The notes under the pieces: model-generated
What the model was told of the DNA's origin: nothing
The model's database searches: none
The model's input: only the letters and a program-made list of their open reading frames with translations
From: Cymbidium sinense
Taxonomy: Eukaryota > Streptophyta > Magnoliopsida > Asparagales > Orchidaceae
Direction: 5' to 3'
Length of the DNA: 64,000 nucleotides
Assembly (NCBI GenBank): GCA_021442155.1
Contig: CM038223.1
Span: 33,888,983-33,952,982 of the forward strand
Made by a program: the position numbers and the translations under genes
In this document: positions 45,165 to 57,639 of the stretch, piece by piece
Numbering within the stretch: the first letter of the stretch is position 1
How the letters are laid out: each line of letters starts with the position of its first letter

Positions 45165-45665
45165 GATTAATTTCTCAAATATCTTAATGGTAAAACCTTT
45201 GAGCATGAAGGTGATCGGACCATAGATATTCTTAAGAAGAACCTCAATGGCATGATGCTCCTGTAGCTGTGGTTTGGATTTCATGCTTAGGTTGCATCAT
45301 CTAAGAATGTAATTAATGAGGAACTCATTTGGCTTTTTCTTCTTTACAATGAAGTCCCCTACAATTACCCTTTGTTGAGCTCCTACAAATCTTTTAATGA
45401 AGAGCTACTCTAACTCTGCAAAGGACTTCACTGAACCATTGAGAAGTTTGGCGTACCAATCAAATGCAACCCCAAAAAGGCTACTGACAAACTGTAGAAA
45501 ATGTAAAGCATCCCTGCCATTGACATTGCAATTTAGCCCTAAAGTGTGTTATGTACTACCTTGGGTTCCCACTGCCATCACAAATCTTGAAAGATGGTGG
45601 CACAAAACCCTTGAGGCATTGAACTACATAAAATTCCTCCAGGTAGGGTCTACCCTTTGAAATAG
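45165..45665 (-). pseudogene. Giant-LTR element gag capsid core
   Basis: The minus-strand frame reads 'DPTWRNFMQFNASRVLCHHL', then 'GRDALHFLQFVSSLFGVAFD' followed by 'WYAKL', 'AELEXLFIKRFVGAQQRV' and 'LQEHHAIEVLLKNIYGPIT'. The 'A-x-WY-x-L' motif and the following F-x-x-L-E-x-x-F are signatures of the retrotransposon gag domain. It resembles the family-B gag core at 39,330-39,800. Stops interrupt it in several places. The plus-strand open frame 45,397-45,660 is a shadow. Confidence 0.85.
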
Positions 45666-45759
45666 ATGAGCTCCCTTGGGCTTATGCCAATGCTTCCTTC
45701 ACTTGTTGTTCCATAATTTGCTTGATGTCTTTTTCATGCATGGAGGTACTATAAGTTAC

Positions 45760-47671
45760 CTATCTATGCAAACTACCCGCATATTCATCCATAGGTGTGT
45801 TGCTCTTGAGATGATATAGGATGTGTATGAGCTCAGGCCGATTGACCTCCATAGGAGTGGGTTGTGAAATTGGGACTTGGTTCTGCAAGGCAAAGACCAC
45901 TGCCATCAACTCCTCTACCCTTCTCTCCATTCTGTCATTCTGATCATCTTTCTGTTTAATTTGCTGGATGAGGCATTGAGTTGAGTCTGATGCCTCACCT
46001 TCCTCAACTACAATGCCATCTTGGCTAGGTTGCTCCTTATGCAAGGAACCACGGACTACCATGTAGATTTCTACTATGTCATCCAACAGGCCATCTTCAT
46101 CAGCGCTAAAATCAATTATGCCCTCCTCTTGGTCAAACTAATCATCGACTATCTACCTCACAGTGGCATGATAGTCCTTCAAAATCTCATCCAAAGATTG
46201 GTCATCCACCCGACTCGGTGCTACTGGAACATAGACTCAATGGTGACTAACTACTAGACTGGGTTTTGAAAAAGTGATGTGTTGAATGTTCTATACAGAT
46301 GGAGTGCTTTCCCTAACTGACTCAATAATCATGGGGGTCACCTCGATATCCCCTCTTTACTTCTCCTCTAGCTATGGTGGTGGAGCAACCATGATGCTCT
46401 TGGGCCTTCATTCCTTCATCTCCACTGTTGGGATGGAAATTCGAGTGGGGGAGCTCAACCTCACCTCAATGGGTGGAGTAGATGAAATGGGGTCTTTGGG
46501 ATATAATCGTATCACCAAGGGGGATGCTCTCTCTCTCTCTCTCTAGATGTGGACTTATGGAACTTTGTTGAGGACTTCAGATGGTGGAACATGAATGGGT
46601 GAAGGTGTTCGGCATGTGGAGTGGTGTAATGGGGGTGACACCGACTGCTTCTCTGCTAGAGATCTCCTCTTATGGCTGGAATTGGTGAGAATAATCTTGT
46701 CTGAAAGATCAACTCTATCAACCAGCCAATCGAAATAATCAATCAAGGTGGAGGCTGCTGACTGCCTAGCAAACCTCCTCCTATCCCTCTTGTCTACTTT
46801 GACAACAACTTTGGCCTCTATAGTCCTTTTCCTATGAATCTGATCCCTAACACTCCTTGGGATCAATCGACTCAAGTCATACAAAGTGTCAGACTACGAG
46901 CATCCATGGGCTCTCCCAACTCTCCTAAGCACAGACCATAGATTAGCATAGAGCCTCCTCCTCTCCCTAGCTAGTGTCTCATACTCTACGGATGGTGGGG
47001 GTGATGCAGCAATCTTTCTAAAGTCCTTGTCTCCCTTTGTAGCTGAAAATGGGTAGAACTTACTACCACTAAGAAGGGGAGAGGTCCAACGAGGGCATCC
47101 CTCCTCACCTACATGGGAGGCTTCCTCAGCCTCCTTCACCATGCACTTGTAATGTCTCTTAATTTTTATATTCTTGTTACAGTGCTGGGTCTTGGTTAAT
47201 GGAGCTAGACAAGAGCTACAACTGACCTAAAACATGGGGGAGACTATCTCAGAGGCTAAGACAGACTTCCCCTTCAAGACTAGGGCAATTATATAGGCGA
47301 TATTAGTCTGGACCAAAACTGCAGTAGGCACAACTGGCATAACTAACACTTATGGCAAAGGAACCTCTACAGCCTTCCTCTTTAAAGTGGGAAACTCAGA
47401 ATATGACTACATGTTGAACTATAGATGTGGCCTCTCATCAGCCACGTCCTCTCTACTAACGGTGGTGAGCATAAGTCCCTCGTATGTGACCTTGAAGTGC
47501 TCAAAGCCAAGGAAAAGCTTTATGATAGGGATGGTGGTGAGTATGGCCTGATCTAGGGCCAAATGCACACCAGAGGAAAAGGAGAGAATCAGCTTGCTAT
47601 ACTACATGGTGGAAGACTAAGTGCTCGAAGGAAGAAAGAAATGGGGCTTTTGCTTCACTATTGAAAGAGAC
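45760..47671 (-). pseudogene. Giant-LTR element gag N-terminal region
   Basis: A methionine at about 47,671 opens a frame with 'MSLSIVKQK' and later 'FLGFEHFKVTYEG'. Frame 46,894-47,142 follows. Frame 46,555-46,884 is strongly basic ('RDQIHRKRTIEAKVVVKVDKR'). Frame 45,760-46,086 has a probable coiled coil ('QCLIQQIKQKDDQNDRMERR', then 'VEELMAVVFALQNQV') before the capsid core. A coiled coil before capsid is common in Tat-like gag. The basic part might bind nucleic acid, which is only inferred. The start is chosen because it is the first methionine after the PBS and leader. Stops are present at several points. Confidence 0.7.
46526..46544. repeat. (CT)n microsatellite
   Basis: About nine CT repeats inside the gag N-terminal region. 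On the coding strand this is GA-rich. Confidence 0.9.
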
Positions 47672-48155
47672 ATAGAATTGGACTTTTGCATTATTATTGT
47701 TGCTATTTGATTTGATTTCTTTGACTTTGAGTTGGAACCCTCATTTAACAAATTTGATTATGTTAAATAGGGTTCATTTGTATGTTGGAGAGATTTGAAA
47801 TGTTTGGATGAGGAATCTTTTGCTCTTCTTTTGGACTTCATTAGAATTTTGGAGAATGTTGGATGAACCTTACTTTACCAATCTAGTGGTAAGAGGTTCT
47901 TGATTTTGTATGATTTATATTTTGGGTGATTTATTTAGTTGGTTTTTTTTTACCTATTGGAGGTCAAATAGGGGTTTTAAGACCTACTTGGAGTGAGGTC
48001 CTAAAACCTAAAGGATGTTGGCCACCTTTGCTTATGGATGCAATAAGTAAGGTGCCCAATAAAAAGAATGATAGTCTCAAACAAATATAAAATATAAGTC
48101 AACTATCATACTTGGAGGTGATGATTGGCTACTAAAGATGGAGAAAGGAACTCTT
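47672..48155 (-). other. 5' leader of the giant-LTR element
   Basis: Noncoding sequence between the PBS and the first gag methionine, AT-rich with a few direct T-rich runs. No open frame is convincing. Confidence 0.6.
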
Positions 48156-48171
48156 CCCAGTGGAGTCGCCA
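48156..48171 (-). promoter_or_regulatory. Primer-binding site of the giant-LTR element
   Basis: On the minus strand TGGCGACTCCACTGGG lies eight bases after the LTR-terminal CA (48,180). It starts with TGG, complementary to a tRNA CCA end, and is 16 bases long. Tat and Ogre elements are known to use a tRNA-Arg PBS of this kind. This site confirms that the repeat beyond 48,180 is an LTR. Confidence 0.8.
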
Positions 48172-49664
48172 AAAAAATTTGTGGTTTTTAATTTCGAGTC
48201 ATTGTGGACACAACATAGATCTTAGGGGTACTTATTGAAGTGATTGAAATGACATTAGGGTATGATGTGCCATCTCAAAAGATGGAAAACACCACCCTAA
48301 AATGGACCTAATCACCTAGTAAGGACTCCTAAGGCAGATAGGTCTTCATATATACCAAAGATCTTTTTCTTACTTTATATGGAAAAGTAAAGCAGGGTTA
48401 TTTTATGTTGAGTTCTTTAATTTTATATGGAAGAAAGCTTCCATAGTTAACTGCATCCTAGAAAGTTGAAATTTTTGAAGAATACTCTTGATTAAACTAG
48501 TCAAGTAATCATCTCCAAAGACTTCAAAGTTAGACTATCAATAAATTGGGTATTTATAAGGATCAAGTGGGAAAGTTTATTTTTGAAAGACTTATTTTTA
48601 GATTCTAAAGTAGTGAGCACTCATGATACTATGAAGCCTAGTAAGCACTCTATTCTATCCTATAGTGAGGCTTTATAGTTTGAATGAGAGAGTTTATTTT
48701 AATTTGAGTTGAAAATTTTTATTAGAATGCTAGGGCTTATAATCCATCAACATAAGATCGTGGAAATGCTTAAGAGGTGATGACTTACACTCATAGCCTG
48801 AAGAAAATAAGCAACCTGAAATCCTAAATCTAGGAAGTTTTAGCACATGCTAAAAGCAAGACCGAAATTTAAGCAGTAACTGAGACATATTGGTTTACCT
48901 CCACAAAGGAGGGTAAACCCATCCCGACTCTTCTAACCTTACAATCACTTGGAGTGGCTACTAGCTAACACCCCCTACGATTCAAAATCATGTAGGCCGG
49001 TCTTATATAGTTACAAGATAATTAGGTTATTATTTAATTAGAAAAGAGACTATAGTCCTAAACTCACTTCTTAAGAGACTAGATTATGTTTGGTATAAAA
49101 ATATGACTTAGACTAAATGACAAACTTTATAATTTTTAAATTCATTTTGACACATTTATTTATACAAAGACTTAGGACAATTATGCCCAAATGAATGATG
49201 AAATTGAATTATTGGCTAAATCAGTGAGAGGAGGTGTTTTCCACTACAAAAGATGCCCTCACATGCCAAGTATTCCCCTATCGTGCAAGAGTGGAGACTC
49301 TCCCTATTTAAGAGTGAAAAAATATGTTATGCAAGATGTTAGACCATACAACTTTTAGCTAAGGGGTTGCTAAATATTTTAGTTATCTTGATTATAGATT
49401 AAGCTTTAAAGTGATGTTATGAGTTATTTTAAAATTTAATTATGAGTTATTAATGGAGGTAGAAAAATTAATTTTCTCCTAAAGAGCCTACCGCATCCAG
49501 GTCACACATTCAAACATCAATCTTTAAGAAACCTATGAAAATCATGTTATCTCTATTGTACAATTTAAACACAACAATCAAACATGTATCGATTTCATAA
49601 AAGAATAAGAGGCTGGTACAGCCGGGTACCGCTATACACCCTAGAAAAGGGAAAATTAGGGTGG

Positions 49665-49683
49665 CTGAGCTCTGCCCTTATAC
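49665..49683 (-). promoter_or_regulatory. LTR core promoter of copy 3
   Basis: On the minus strand TATAAGGGCAGAGCTCAGC, matching TATATAAGAGCAGAGCTCAGC in copy 1. The transcription start is expected about 30 bases downstream. Confidence 0.65.
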
Positions 49684-50823
49684 AACCTAGATTATAAAAG
49701 AATATTATAATTGAAATTTAATAGATGTTGTCGGGATCTTCACTCTTTCCTCCTTCCTTCATTTCTTCCTTTGGTATGATTTGCTCAACGGCTTCACAAG
49801 GCCTCTCAGGACTTTACCTTCTAGCCACTGCTCATCCTAAACCCAATAGCACTAATCCTAATTCTTATTACAAAATTATTTTTTTATAAAAAATAATATC
49901 TAAGTACACCTGCAAGATAGATGTTAGCTAAATATACATACAAACTCAAGTAGTTATATTTCATAATTTAAACTTAACACCCTGCACATGGGTAACCAAG
50001 CCCACTTGTCCTAATATGGATAATGCAAAGGGGTATAAATAACCTATAAACAAAGGCATTTATATTTATTTTTATTTTAGCAAACCCCTTTAGCATAATC
50101 CCCTGCAGGAAACATCATTAGGGTAACAATAACCTAACATCCAGTCTATTTATAACAGGAATAACATCAGGTCTAAAATATTACATCACAAAACAAAACA
50201 CAATATCATATCATACACCATCCTAACTTAGAGCTAAAAGTGGTGACTTAGCATTTTAATGTGTGTGCTTAGGCTTAGCGTGGTATGTCTTTTCTAGGCT
50301 TCAGAATTATAATTATCTAAGTTTGAGGTTGGTTAATTTAAACATGAAGGGTGGTTTTACTTTAAGTTGTTTAGAGGATTGGTGGATTTTAATTTGTATT
50401 TTGTTTTTCAATTCATTTGGTATTTACTTAGCCTCTCATTATTATAAAGAGAAGAAAGAGGATTAACCCCCATCATCCCTACCCTAAGTTATTTTCTAAA
50501 GGCATATTATTATGACTTGATTTTCTTTTAGTGAATGTTTTATTAAATATTTTTATTAATCCTATGTTTGGGTTAATCTTAAAGAACTCTATTCAACATG
50601 AAAGGAATCTTAAGATTAATGTAATTGAATTGCCATCATATGGATAATGTTGCACCATTCCTTTTCATCATTAATAACATGCATATGATTTTGAACTTAG
50701 AATACCTATACATGCAATGTATTTTGGAACACTTAAATGATTATGGATGCATGTTTTTTGTTAGTTGAAAAGAGGATTTTTAGTATTTAGCTAAGCACAC
50801 ACACATGTATTAACATTTTAAGC

Positions 50824-51160
50824 AAGTACGTACCATTGTTTAATCCAGGGAAGTGAGATAATTTAAGACCTCTGGGACTACTTAAATCCTCATATTCTCG
50901 AGATGTCCATACTATATACTTATCTCAAATACATATGAATGTACACACAACCATGAGAATGAAAACCATATAAAATATTATATTTTGTTGAATTATTTAC
51001 ACATGTAAAGTAAAGTTCTATCCAAATTTTAGTGCAAGTACACATAAAAATGAAATTAAATAAGTATGTTTTGTTATTAAATAGGGAAGTGATGTAATCT
51101 ATGACCTCCATGAGGTTACTTAAAGCCTCATATTCTTGGGATGTCCAGACTCTATACTTA
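50824..51160. repeat. 238-bp tandem pair inside LTR copy 3
   Basis: Segments starting 'aagtacgtaccattgttt' (about 50,824) and 'aagtatgttttgttatta' (about 51,062) repeat in order. The same pair is in copy 2 (17,072 and 17,311). Confidence 0.75.
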
Positions 51161-52645
51161 TTAATTATTCAAGCATATGTAAACACATACATGAATCATA
51201 AAGATAAAATAATACTTTGACATGTTAGCTTATAGACACATATAAATCATATGTAATATTCATAGATAATATCAATTTAATTTTACATCATTGGTTTGTA
51301 ATTTTAAAAAATAATTTAAAATTTATTAGTGATAATAGCCACTCTATATAATATAATTAATTCAACACATGCAACTTTACAAACATAAGTATATCCATTT
51401 GATTATTTGATTTGGAAACATGATTACATGATACAAATGGCATACAAAACTTATGATGATTGAAAAGATGTAATTAAGCAGTTCCATATAATCCATTCAA
51501 CTACATTAATTCCTAAAGACAAACATATTAAATAAAATCATTTAAGGTTAACCAAAGCTTCTTATGGAATTTGATTTTATGTTTGAATTATTAAACTTAA
51601 AGAGGAGAAATAACATTTGTTGTTTTGCCCCCATCCCATATTAGTGGCTTAATGTGTTTAAGAAAAGAGAAATTAAATGATTTTTAAAGGTTGATTAAGT
51701 TCAAATCATTAAGCAATTAATTTATTATCCCTTTCCTTAGTCTCTTTAATTTAATTATAAACCTCCATAGATATGCAAATGAGAAATTAAAATTGCAATG
51801 CACCTAAGGACCTAATGCAATGAGGCTCATGATTAAATATTAATTAAGATAAAGAAAAATCTAATTAAGTACTCATATGATTATCCCACACCTATGGGTT
51901 AACTATAATTTTTCTAAAGGTCTTTATGCTATTAAACACATAAAGAGGAACCCATGAATTCAATTTAGATTATCTAAAGAAATTACCATTTTAATTTTAT
52001 ATGGTTTAATTTCATCATCATTTGCTTAATTATTCCCTTAAGTAAACCCTAAGCATTAATTAATCCTCTTATGGAAAGTCATTTAAACAAATGACTAAGG
52101 AAAATTCCTTAGTCATTTACGCACATCATTCTACTATTAATAATGATTAATAAAGTATAAATAATTAATTTTTTACTATTTAGAATTTTCAATAACTATT
52201 AAATCACTTAATGAGGGTAATTAAGGTATGAATTTAAAATTTCCTTGATTACATAGCCAATAAATCTCAACAAAATTATGGGAGGCAGAGGACTTCCTAA
52301 GGAATCATCATATTTAATTTGAGATCAATTAGCCAAGTAATTAAGACTTAATTAGGGTAATTTAAAAATTTTCAAATTGCAATTAAGCATTGTTCATTAA
52401 TCAGCACTTAATGAAATTATTTTTATTAAATTCTCCTCTATTTATTCTTTCCAAAATGAGTTTACTCATATTTTTTGGATTTTTCTACAATTAGTTATGA
52501 ATGTTTAAAATTATGAGCAATTAATGACATTTCTAAGCTTAATTAACCACTAATCTCGTCGGTGCCATGCTGTAGCTGACGTGGCATTGCTTTTCATGTG
52601 ACACCATGGGATAGGCCACTTAAATAATCCGATGTGGTGTGCTGA

Positions 52646-54280
52646 GTCAGCGGCGGCATACACAGTTTCATCCTCATCGTCTGATTTCGGATTGGATGGT
52701 GGAGATTAATCTCGTGGATCTTAACAGATAAAATCAAGAAATCTAAAGGATTAATTCATGATCATTCATTCTAATCATGTGAAATGTATGGCAGATGATC
52801 TTTTATCCCTGAGCGATGGAAGATGAACACCGTCCGCCTCCTCTCGATCGACCGGCATCGGATCTACTCCAAAATGATGTTCATTGGGATCAGACAGCTT
52901 GGATGGGTTCATTTGGACATGTTTAAATGATGATTTTGGATGTATTGGTGCCATTGATTTGGTTTGATTTCAAGTGGATTTAATTTTAGCTCATTTGGGT
53001 TCATATGAGTCAAATGGGCTAAGTTGACCAATTTAGTCAAATTAGACAAATTGACCTGGCTTATGGGTTGGTTTAGGCTCAATTGATGATTTGGGAATTA
53101 CCATAGGTGTTTACTTTAATTAATTTGGATTTGGGAATGATTTAGTTCAATTTGACCATTTAGGTCAAATAAGGCTAAATGGGTCAATTAGGTTGGCTTG
53201 ATCAAATAGAGTTCAATTGAAAGTTGGATCATATTCAACAATCAATTTATGATTGATTTGAGTCATTGGTTTCATTCAATTTGATTTAGGATTGGATTTG
53301 GCCCAATTTTTCCCTTTAAGTCAAATTGGGTCAAGAGCCCAAGTTATCTTGGTTTAGTCTAATTCATGGTCAAATAAAATTCAATACTCAATTTATGATT
53401 GATTGGAGTTATTGGTTTCAATCAATTGAGGTTGGAATGAGATTTGGTTCACTTTGGTCAGCGGCGGCATACACACTTTCATCCCCGTCGTCTGATTTCG
53501 GATTGGATGGTGGAGATTAATCTCGTGGATCTTAACAGATAAAATCAAGAAATCTAAAGGATTAATTCATGACCATTCATTCTAATCACGTGAAATGTAT
53601 GGTAGATGATCTTTCATCCCTCGAGTGATGGAAGATGGACACCGTCTGCCCTCCTCCGCTCGATCTGAGCTCGTCGAAGGCATCGGGATCTACTCCAAAA
53701 TGATGTTCATTGGGATTAGACAGCTTGGATGGGTTCATTTGGACATGTTTAAATGATGATTTTTGATGTATTGGTGCCATTGATTTGGTTTGATTTGAAG
53801 TGGATTTAACTTTAGCTCATTTGGGTTCATATGAGTCAAATGGGCTAAGTTGACCAATTTACAAATTAGACAAATTGACTTGGCTGATGGGTTGGTTTAG
53901 GTTCAATTGATGATTTGGGAATTATCATAGGTGTTGATTTTAATTAATTTGGATTTGGGAATGATTTAGTTCAATTTGACCATTTAGGTCAAACAAGGCT
54001 AAATGGGTCAATTGGGTTGGCTTGATCAAATAGAGTTCAATTGAAAGTTGGATCATATTCAATAATCAATTTGTGATTGATTTGAGTCATTGGTTTCATT
54101 CAATTTGATTTAGGATTGGATTTGGCCCAATTTTTCCCTTTAAGTCAAATTGGGTCAAGAGCCCAAGTTATCTTGGTTAGGTCTAATTCATGGTCAAATC
54201 AAATTCAATACTCAATTTATGATTGATTGGAGGTATTGGTTTCAATCAATTGAGGTTGGAATGATATTTGGTTCACTTTG
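52646..54280. repeat. 811-bp tandem duplication in U3 of LTR copy 3
   Basis: Unit 1 is 52,646-53,456 and unit 2 is 53,457 to about 54,280, both beginning 'gtcagcggcggcatacac'. By eye the units agree at about 95% of positions, far closer than the LTR copies agree with each other. Copies 1 and 2 have a single unit. The duplicated part includes the 'gatgg.caccgtc' block and half of the GGTCAAAT-rich block. Confidence 0.9.
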
Positions 54281-54600
54281 GTCCATATAGGCTAATTAGG
54301 TCAACTTGGGTCAAGTGATCAAGTTGGTTTGGTTTGACCTAATTGGTTGAAATTAAATAATGAAGGATGATCAATAATCATTATAGATTGGATTGTATGG
54401 GTTGATTTAATTTAATTTAGGTTAGATTAAGATTTGGATCAAATGGGCCCTTTAGGTCACTTTGGGTCAAGTGAACCAAATGGGTCAATTGAGTTGAATT
54501 GAGTTTGAAGATGTATTTAGAATTGATTAATGGCTTTGATTGCAATTGATTTATATTTAATTGAATTTTGACTCATTTGGACCTTTTAGGTCAAATGGGC
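52900..54600 (-). repeat. Degenerate GGTCAAAT/ATTTGACC repeat block in LTR copy 3
   Basis: Variants of 'caatttgaccatttaggtca' and 'gggtcaaatggg' in long succession. It corresponds to 6,500-7,440 and 19,950-20,900 and is enlarged here by the 811-bp duplication. Confidence 0.7.
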
Positions 54601-55054
54601 CAACTTAAGTTGATTGAATTAATTTGGCTTGATTGCCTTGATTATAGGTATTTGAAGGGTTTGAAATACATATTTGAATGGTTGGAGTGCTTTTGTGAAG
54701 CTCAATCAGATTTGGTTCAATTGAATAGGCTTGTCATAAGATGATTATAGGATTTATTTAGGTTAAAGGTTAAATTAATTTGGCTTGGAACTTGGATATG
54801 AGACAAAATTCAATTGGGGTTGATTTTGGATAGGTGGACAAGCATGGGTTTTGGTTTAGGCCATAAGATAGGTGGGACATATTTAGCCTAGGGTATGACC
54901 TTAGTTAGGAGTATGCCTTTCTAAGTCTCTAGGCTTGGGTTTAGTGTTACCTTAATAACTAGAAGTGTCATATGACTAGGGAAGTCCTAGTGTTTAGAAG
55001 ACTCCTAAGTCTGAGGAAAGATGAGTCAATCGTTACTCCAAACCGAGGTCAACA

Positions 55055-57599
55055 GTTAGTATATTGGGTTAAGTTGTTGATAATATTATTAAGGTATTGA
55101 CATCCATAAAAAGTACAACTTGAATAATTATCATTTGTGCTTTATTATTATTTTTTGTAATGTAGAAAGGTGGAAAGTTTAAACAAGTATTTTAAGAAAT
55201 TTTTATTCATTGTAGATCATCTCATAAGATGACAATGTTAGCTTATAGGAAAGTGGTCAAAAGAGATTATATTGAGATCTTGTTTTACTTATTCAAGATA
55301 AATGGTCAAAGTTGTTAAATCCAAATATATCCATGGGTTAAGGAAGATTCTTCTATGATACTTGAAAATAAGGTTAAGAAAATAATGTAAATAGGAATAA
55401 AAAAAGTGTGTGAGAATAAATGAATTTTATTTCATGAGGTGTTATTAAATATTATATGTATAGATTAGGTAGCTTGACTCCAAGTTAGAACTCTCCTTGA
55501 CTTGAGGTAAGTATACTTAGGCAGGTTGCATACCTGATGACTGGTCACTGGAAACTTGTCATCCATGTTAACCCATGGGTTGATGCCATGTCTCTAAATT
55601 ATGACTATCCACACTTTTCTTGGTCACCCACTAACCATGAGTAAGTATGTTCATCGCTAGCTTCTATGTTGTATGCTCTATCCTTATTAAGTTGCCACGC
55701 TTAGGATGAATCAACAGCTATTCTCTCACATACTTAGGCCCATTTTAATATTACCTCTCTAGATGGTCTATTCTCACTCACTTTGCACATTTTGGTGTAT
55801 ATTTAGCTCACTAATTCTTCTACTATTTATAAAGGCAGCTCACAAAAAGGATAAAAGAAAACAAAAAATAGTGAGCTATAAGAATTTAATGAAAGGGAAT
55901 AGAAAAAATTATGGAATTATGAAATGTCACATTACCTTTTGACTGAATTTATTTTCCAATGCATCCGCATTTAGTGGCAATAAATGGAACCCCCATCTCC
56001 TCTTGCCACACTCCGTGATTTGTTATGCTTCTCACCCAAACAAGTCTTCTTGCTCTTTCTATCAAGTTTATGAAAAAGCCATACTTAATTGCATGGATGC
56101 CAAGAGACTAGGTGGAGACATCAACTCTGCTACACTTTTGACAAACATTCAAAAAAAAGAAAAGAAGGGTCATGACTGAGATGAGTGTGTTAGCCCTTCT
56201 TATTGGTGAGACCATTGTTGGCTCAATTCAAGACACCACCAAAGATACACTATGGAGCCAAGAACTCACCTAGCAAAGGCTGTCAGTGGCATGTACCTCT
56301 GCAAGCTCCATGATCGTCAAAGAGAGGAAAAAGATTGCTACCTTTGATTTGGTGCAAAAAGGTTATGGTGAGTTGGTTAATGGTAATTGTTATAGCAAGC
56401 AAAATTATAGATAATTTTCTAACTGAGGTGAGGCTCACATTTATCTTGTACTTTAGGTTTGTTTACATTTATAACTTTTCTTTGTTGGTCATAGCTAAGC
56501 ATTGCCAGCATATAAGCTTTGGATAAGAGTGACAATCGGAACTTGCAAACCTCTCAGATTATATCTTTGACAATTTAGGTAGTTCTAGTAAAACAATTCA
56601 TATTACTTTCAGTAATTTGTTTGGTCATAATCCAAATGATGAGGAATTACATTCACTTGAGCGATGGCTTCCATTTTTAAAGGTTTGGCTTTTAGTGAAT
56701 CCCCTCAATGAAATTTTTAACTTAATTTTTTATGACTTCTTTCTCATCATTCAATGGTGACTTTAGGTATCAAGTTTAGTTCATAAAAGTGCTTACATCC
56801 ATAAGAAACACCCATTGAGGCATCTTCATTATTTTCTGCTACAATGATGAGTTTCACTTTTGTGTACATAAGGGAGAAGTTTGTGAGTTTTCCTCCATCT
56901 AATTACTAGGATAGTCGTGAGTTTGCAAAGTGTAATTTTTCTTAATTATCAAGGGATGATGTGTGTGTATAAGAAGTCACAAATACTCACCAACTCATCT
57001 AGGCTCACAATTGTGCAAGAAGAGGTCACACTTTTAAAGAAGGCACTAGACTCATCCAAGTAGGAAATAAGTGAATTGAGATTATAGCTCGAGTTAGTGT
57101 CACAATAAATTCTATCCATGGAGGTGGAGTTTGACCAAAATTTTGCAACTATGAGGGCTAAGCTAACCTAGACTTAGAGCTTGGTCATATCGCATGGAAC
57201 TTACATCAATTTTAGCACAAACATTTTATTTGATTATATTTGCAAGAAGGGTGGACTAAGTGAAGAATGGCACTCGGACCATATTATAAAACTACTCAAA
57301 AAATAATGTATAGGGGCTATAGTGAGTCAATATTGTATCTTTATTTCCCCTACTTTAGAATAAAAATGTTGCTTTTACTCTACTTGCCATACTTTTTGTC
57401 AAGTCTGCTTTAAGATGAGAGTGAATGTTATTAATGATATTTTGCATAATTTGCATTGCATGAGATATTTATGAGATCGAGTAATCATTTCTCTATTTAA
57501 TTCTTGATGTAATATCCACATTACCATGCCTTACTATATATCAACAAATCCGTATGAGGTGTCAAGCTAAATTATCTCATCTTGGAGAAATTCCCACAC
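55055..57599. other. Unassigned region between the giant LTR and the next Gypsy element
   Basis: Mostly AT-rich sequence without a recognised gene. The plus-strand frame near 56,990-57,190 gives a leucine- and acid-rich stretch ('EVTLLKKALDSS', 'SMEVEFDQNFATMRAKL') that looks like a coiled coil and may be gag or 5' polyprotein of the element that follows. The region 55,480-55,760 might be LTR sequence. The open frame 56,335-56,526 has no domain. Confidence 0.4.
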
Positions 57600-57639
57600 A
57601 CACTCATTATCTTAGCCCAAAACTCTGATGATACTTTTA

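Larger units (their letters stand above)
43430..48171 (-). mobile_element. Internal region (gag and protease start) of the giant-LTR Gypsy element
   Basis: In the element's direction: PBS (48,171-48,156), 5' leader, an N-terminal gag part from a methionine at about 47,671, basic and coiled regions, gag core (45,665-45,165), a zinc-knuckle-like motif (about 44,730), and a linker plus the start of a protease (about 43,880-43,450). It then stops at the boundary with family B. No RT, RNase H or integrase of this element is found in the window. This region identifies the 6.9-kb repeat at 48,180-55,054 as an LTR. Confidence 0.85.
48180..55054 (-). mobile_element. 5' LTR of the giant-LTR Gypsy element (copy 3, 6,875 bp)
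   Basis: On the minus strand it starts TGTTGACCTCGG at 55,054 and ends ...ACCACA at 48,180, giving the usual TG...CA ends. It is collinear with solo LTR copy 2. The TATA box is at about 49,677-49,683, so U3 is about 5.4 kb and R plus U5 about 1.5 kb. Compared with copies 1 and 2 it lacks about 0.8-0.9 kb after the 'tctactccaaaatgatg' block and has gained an 811-bp tandem duplication (52,646-54,280). Internal gag and PBS follow directly. No coding sequence lies within the LTR. Confidence 0.9.

Noticed and set aside
56335..56526. 63-codon hydrophobic plus-strand frame as a small membrane protein
   Set aside because: The hydrophobic composition is typical of chance frames in AT-rich DNA, and there is no supporting start context or homologue in the window.
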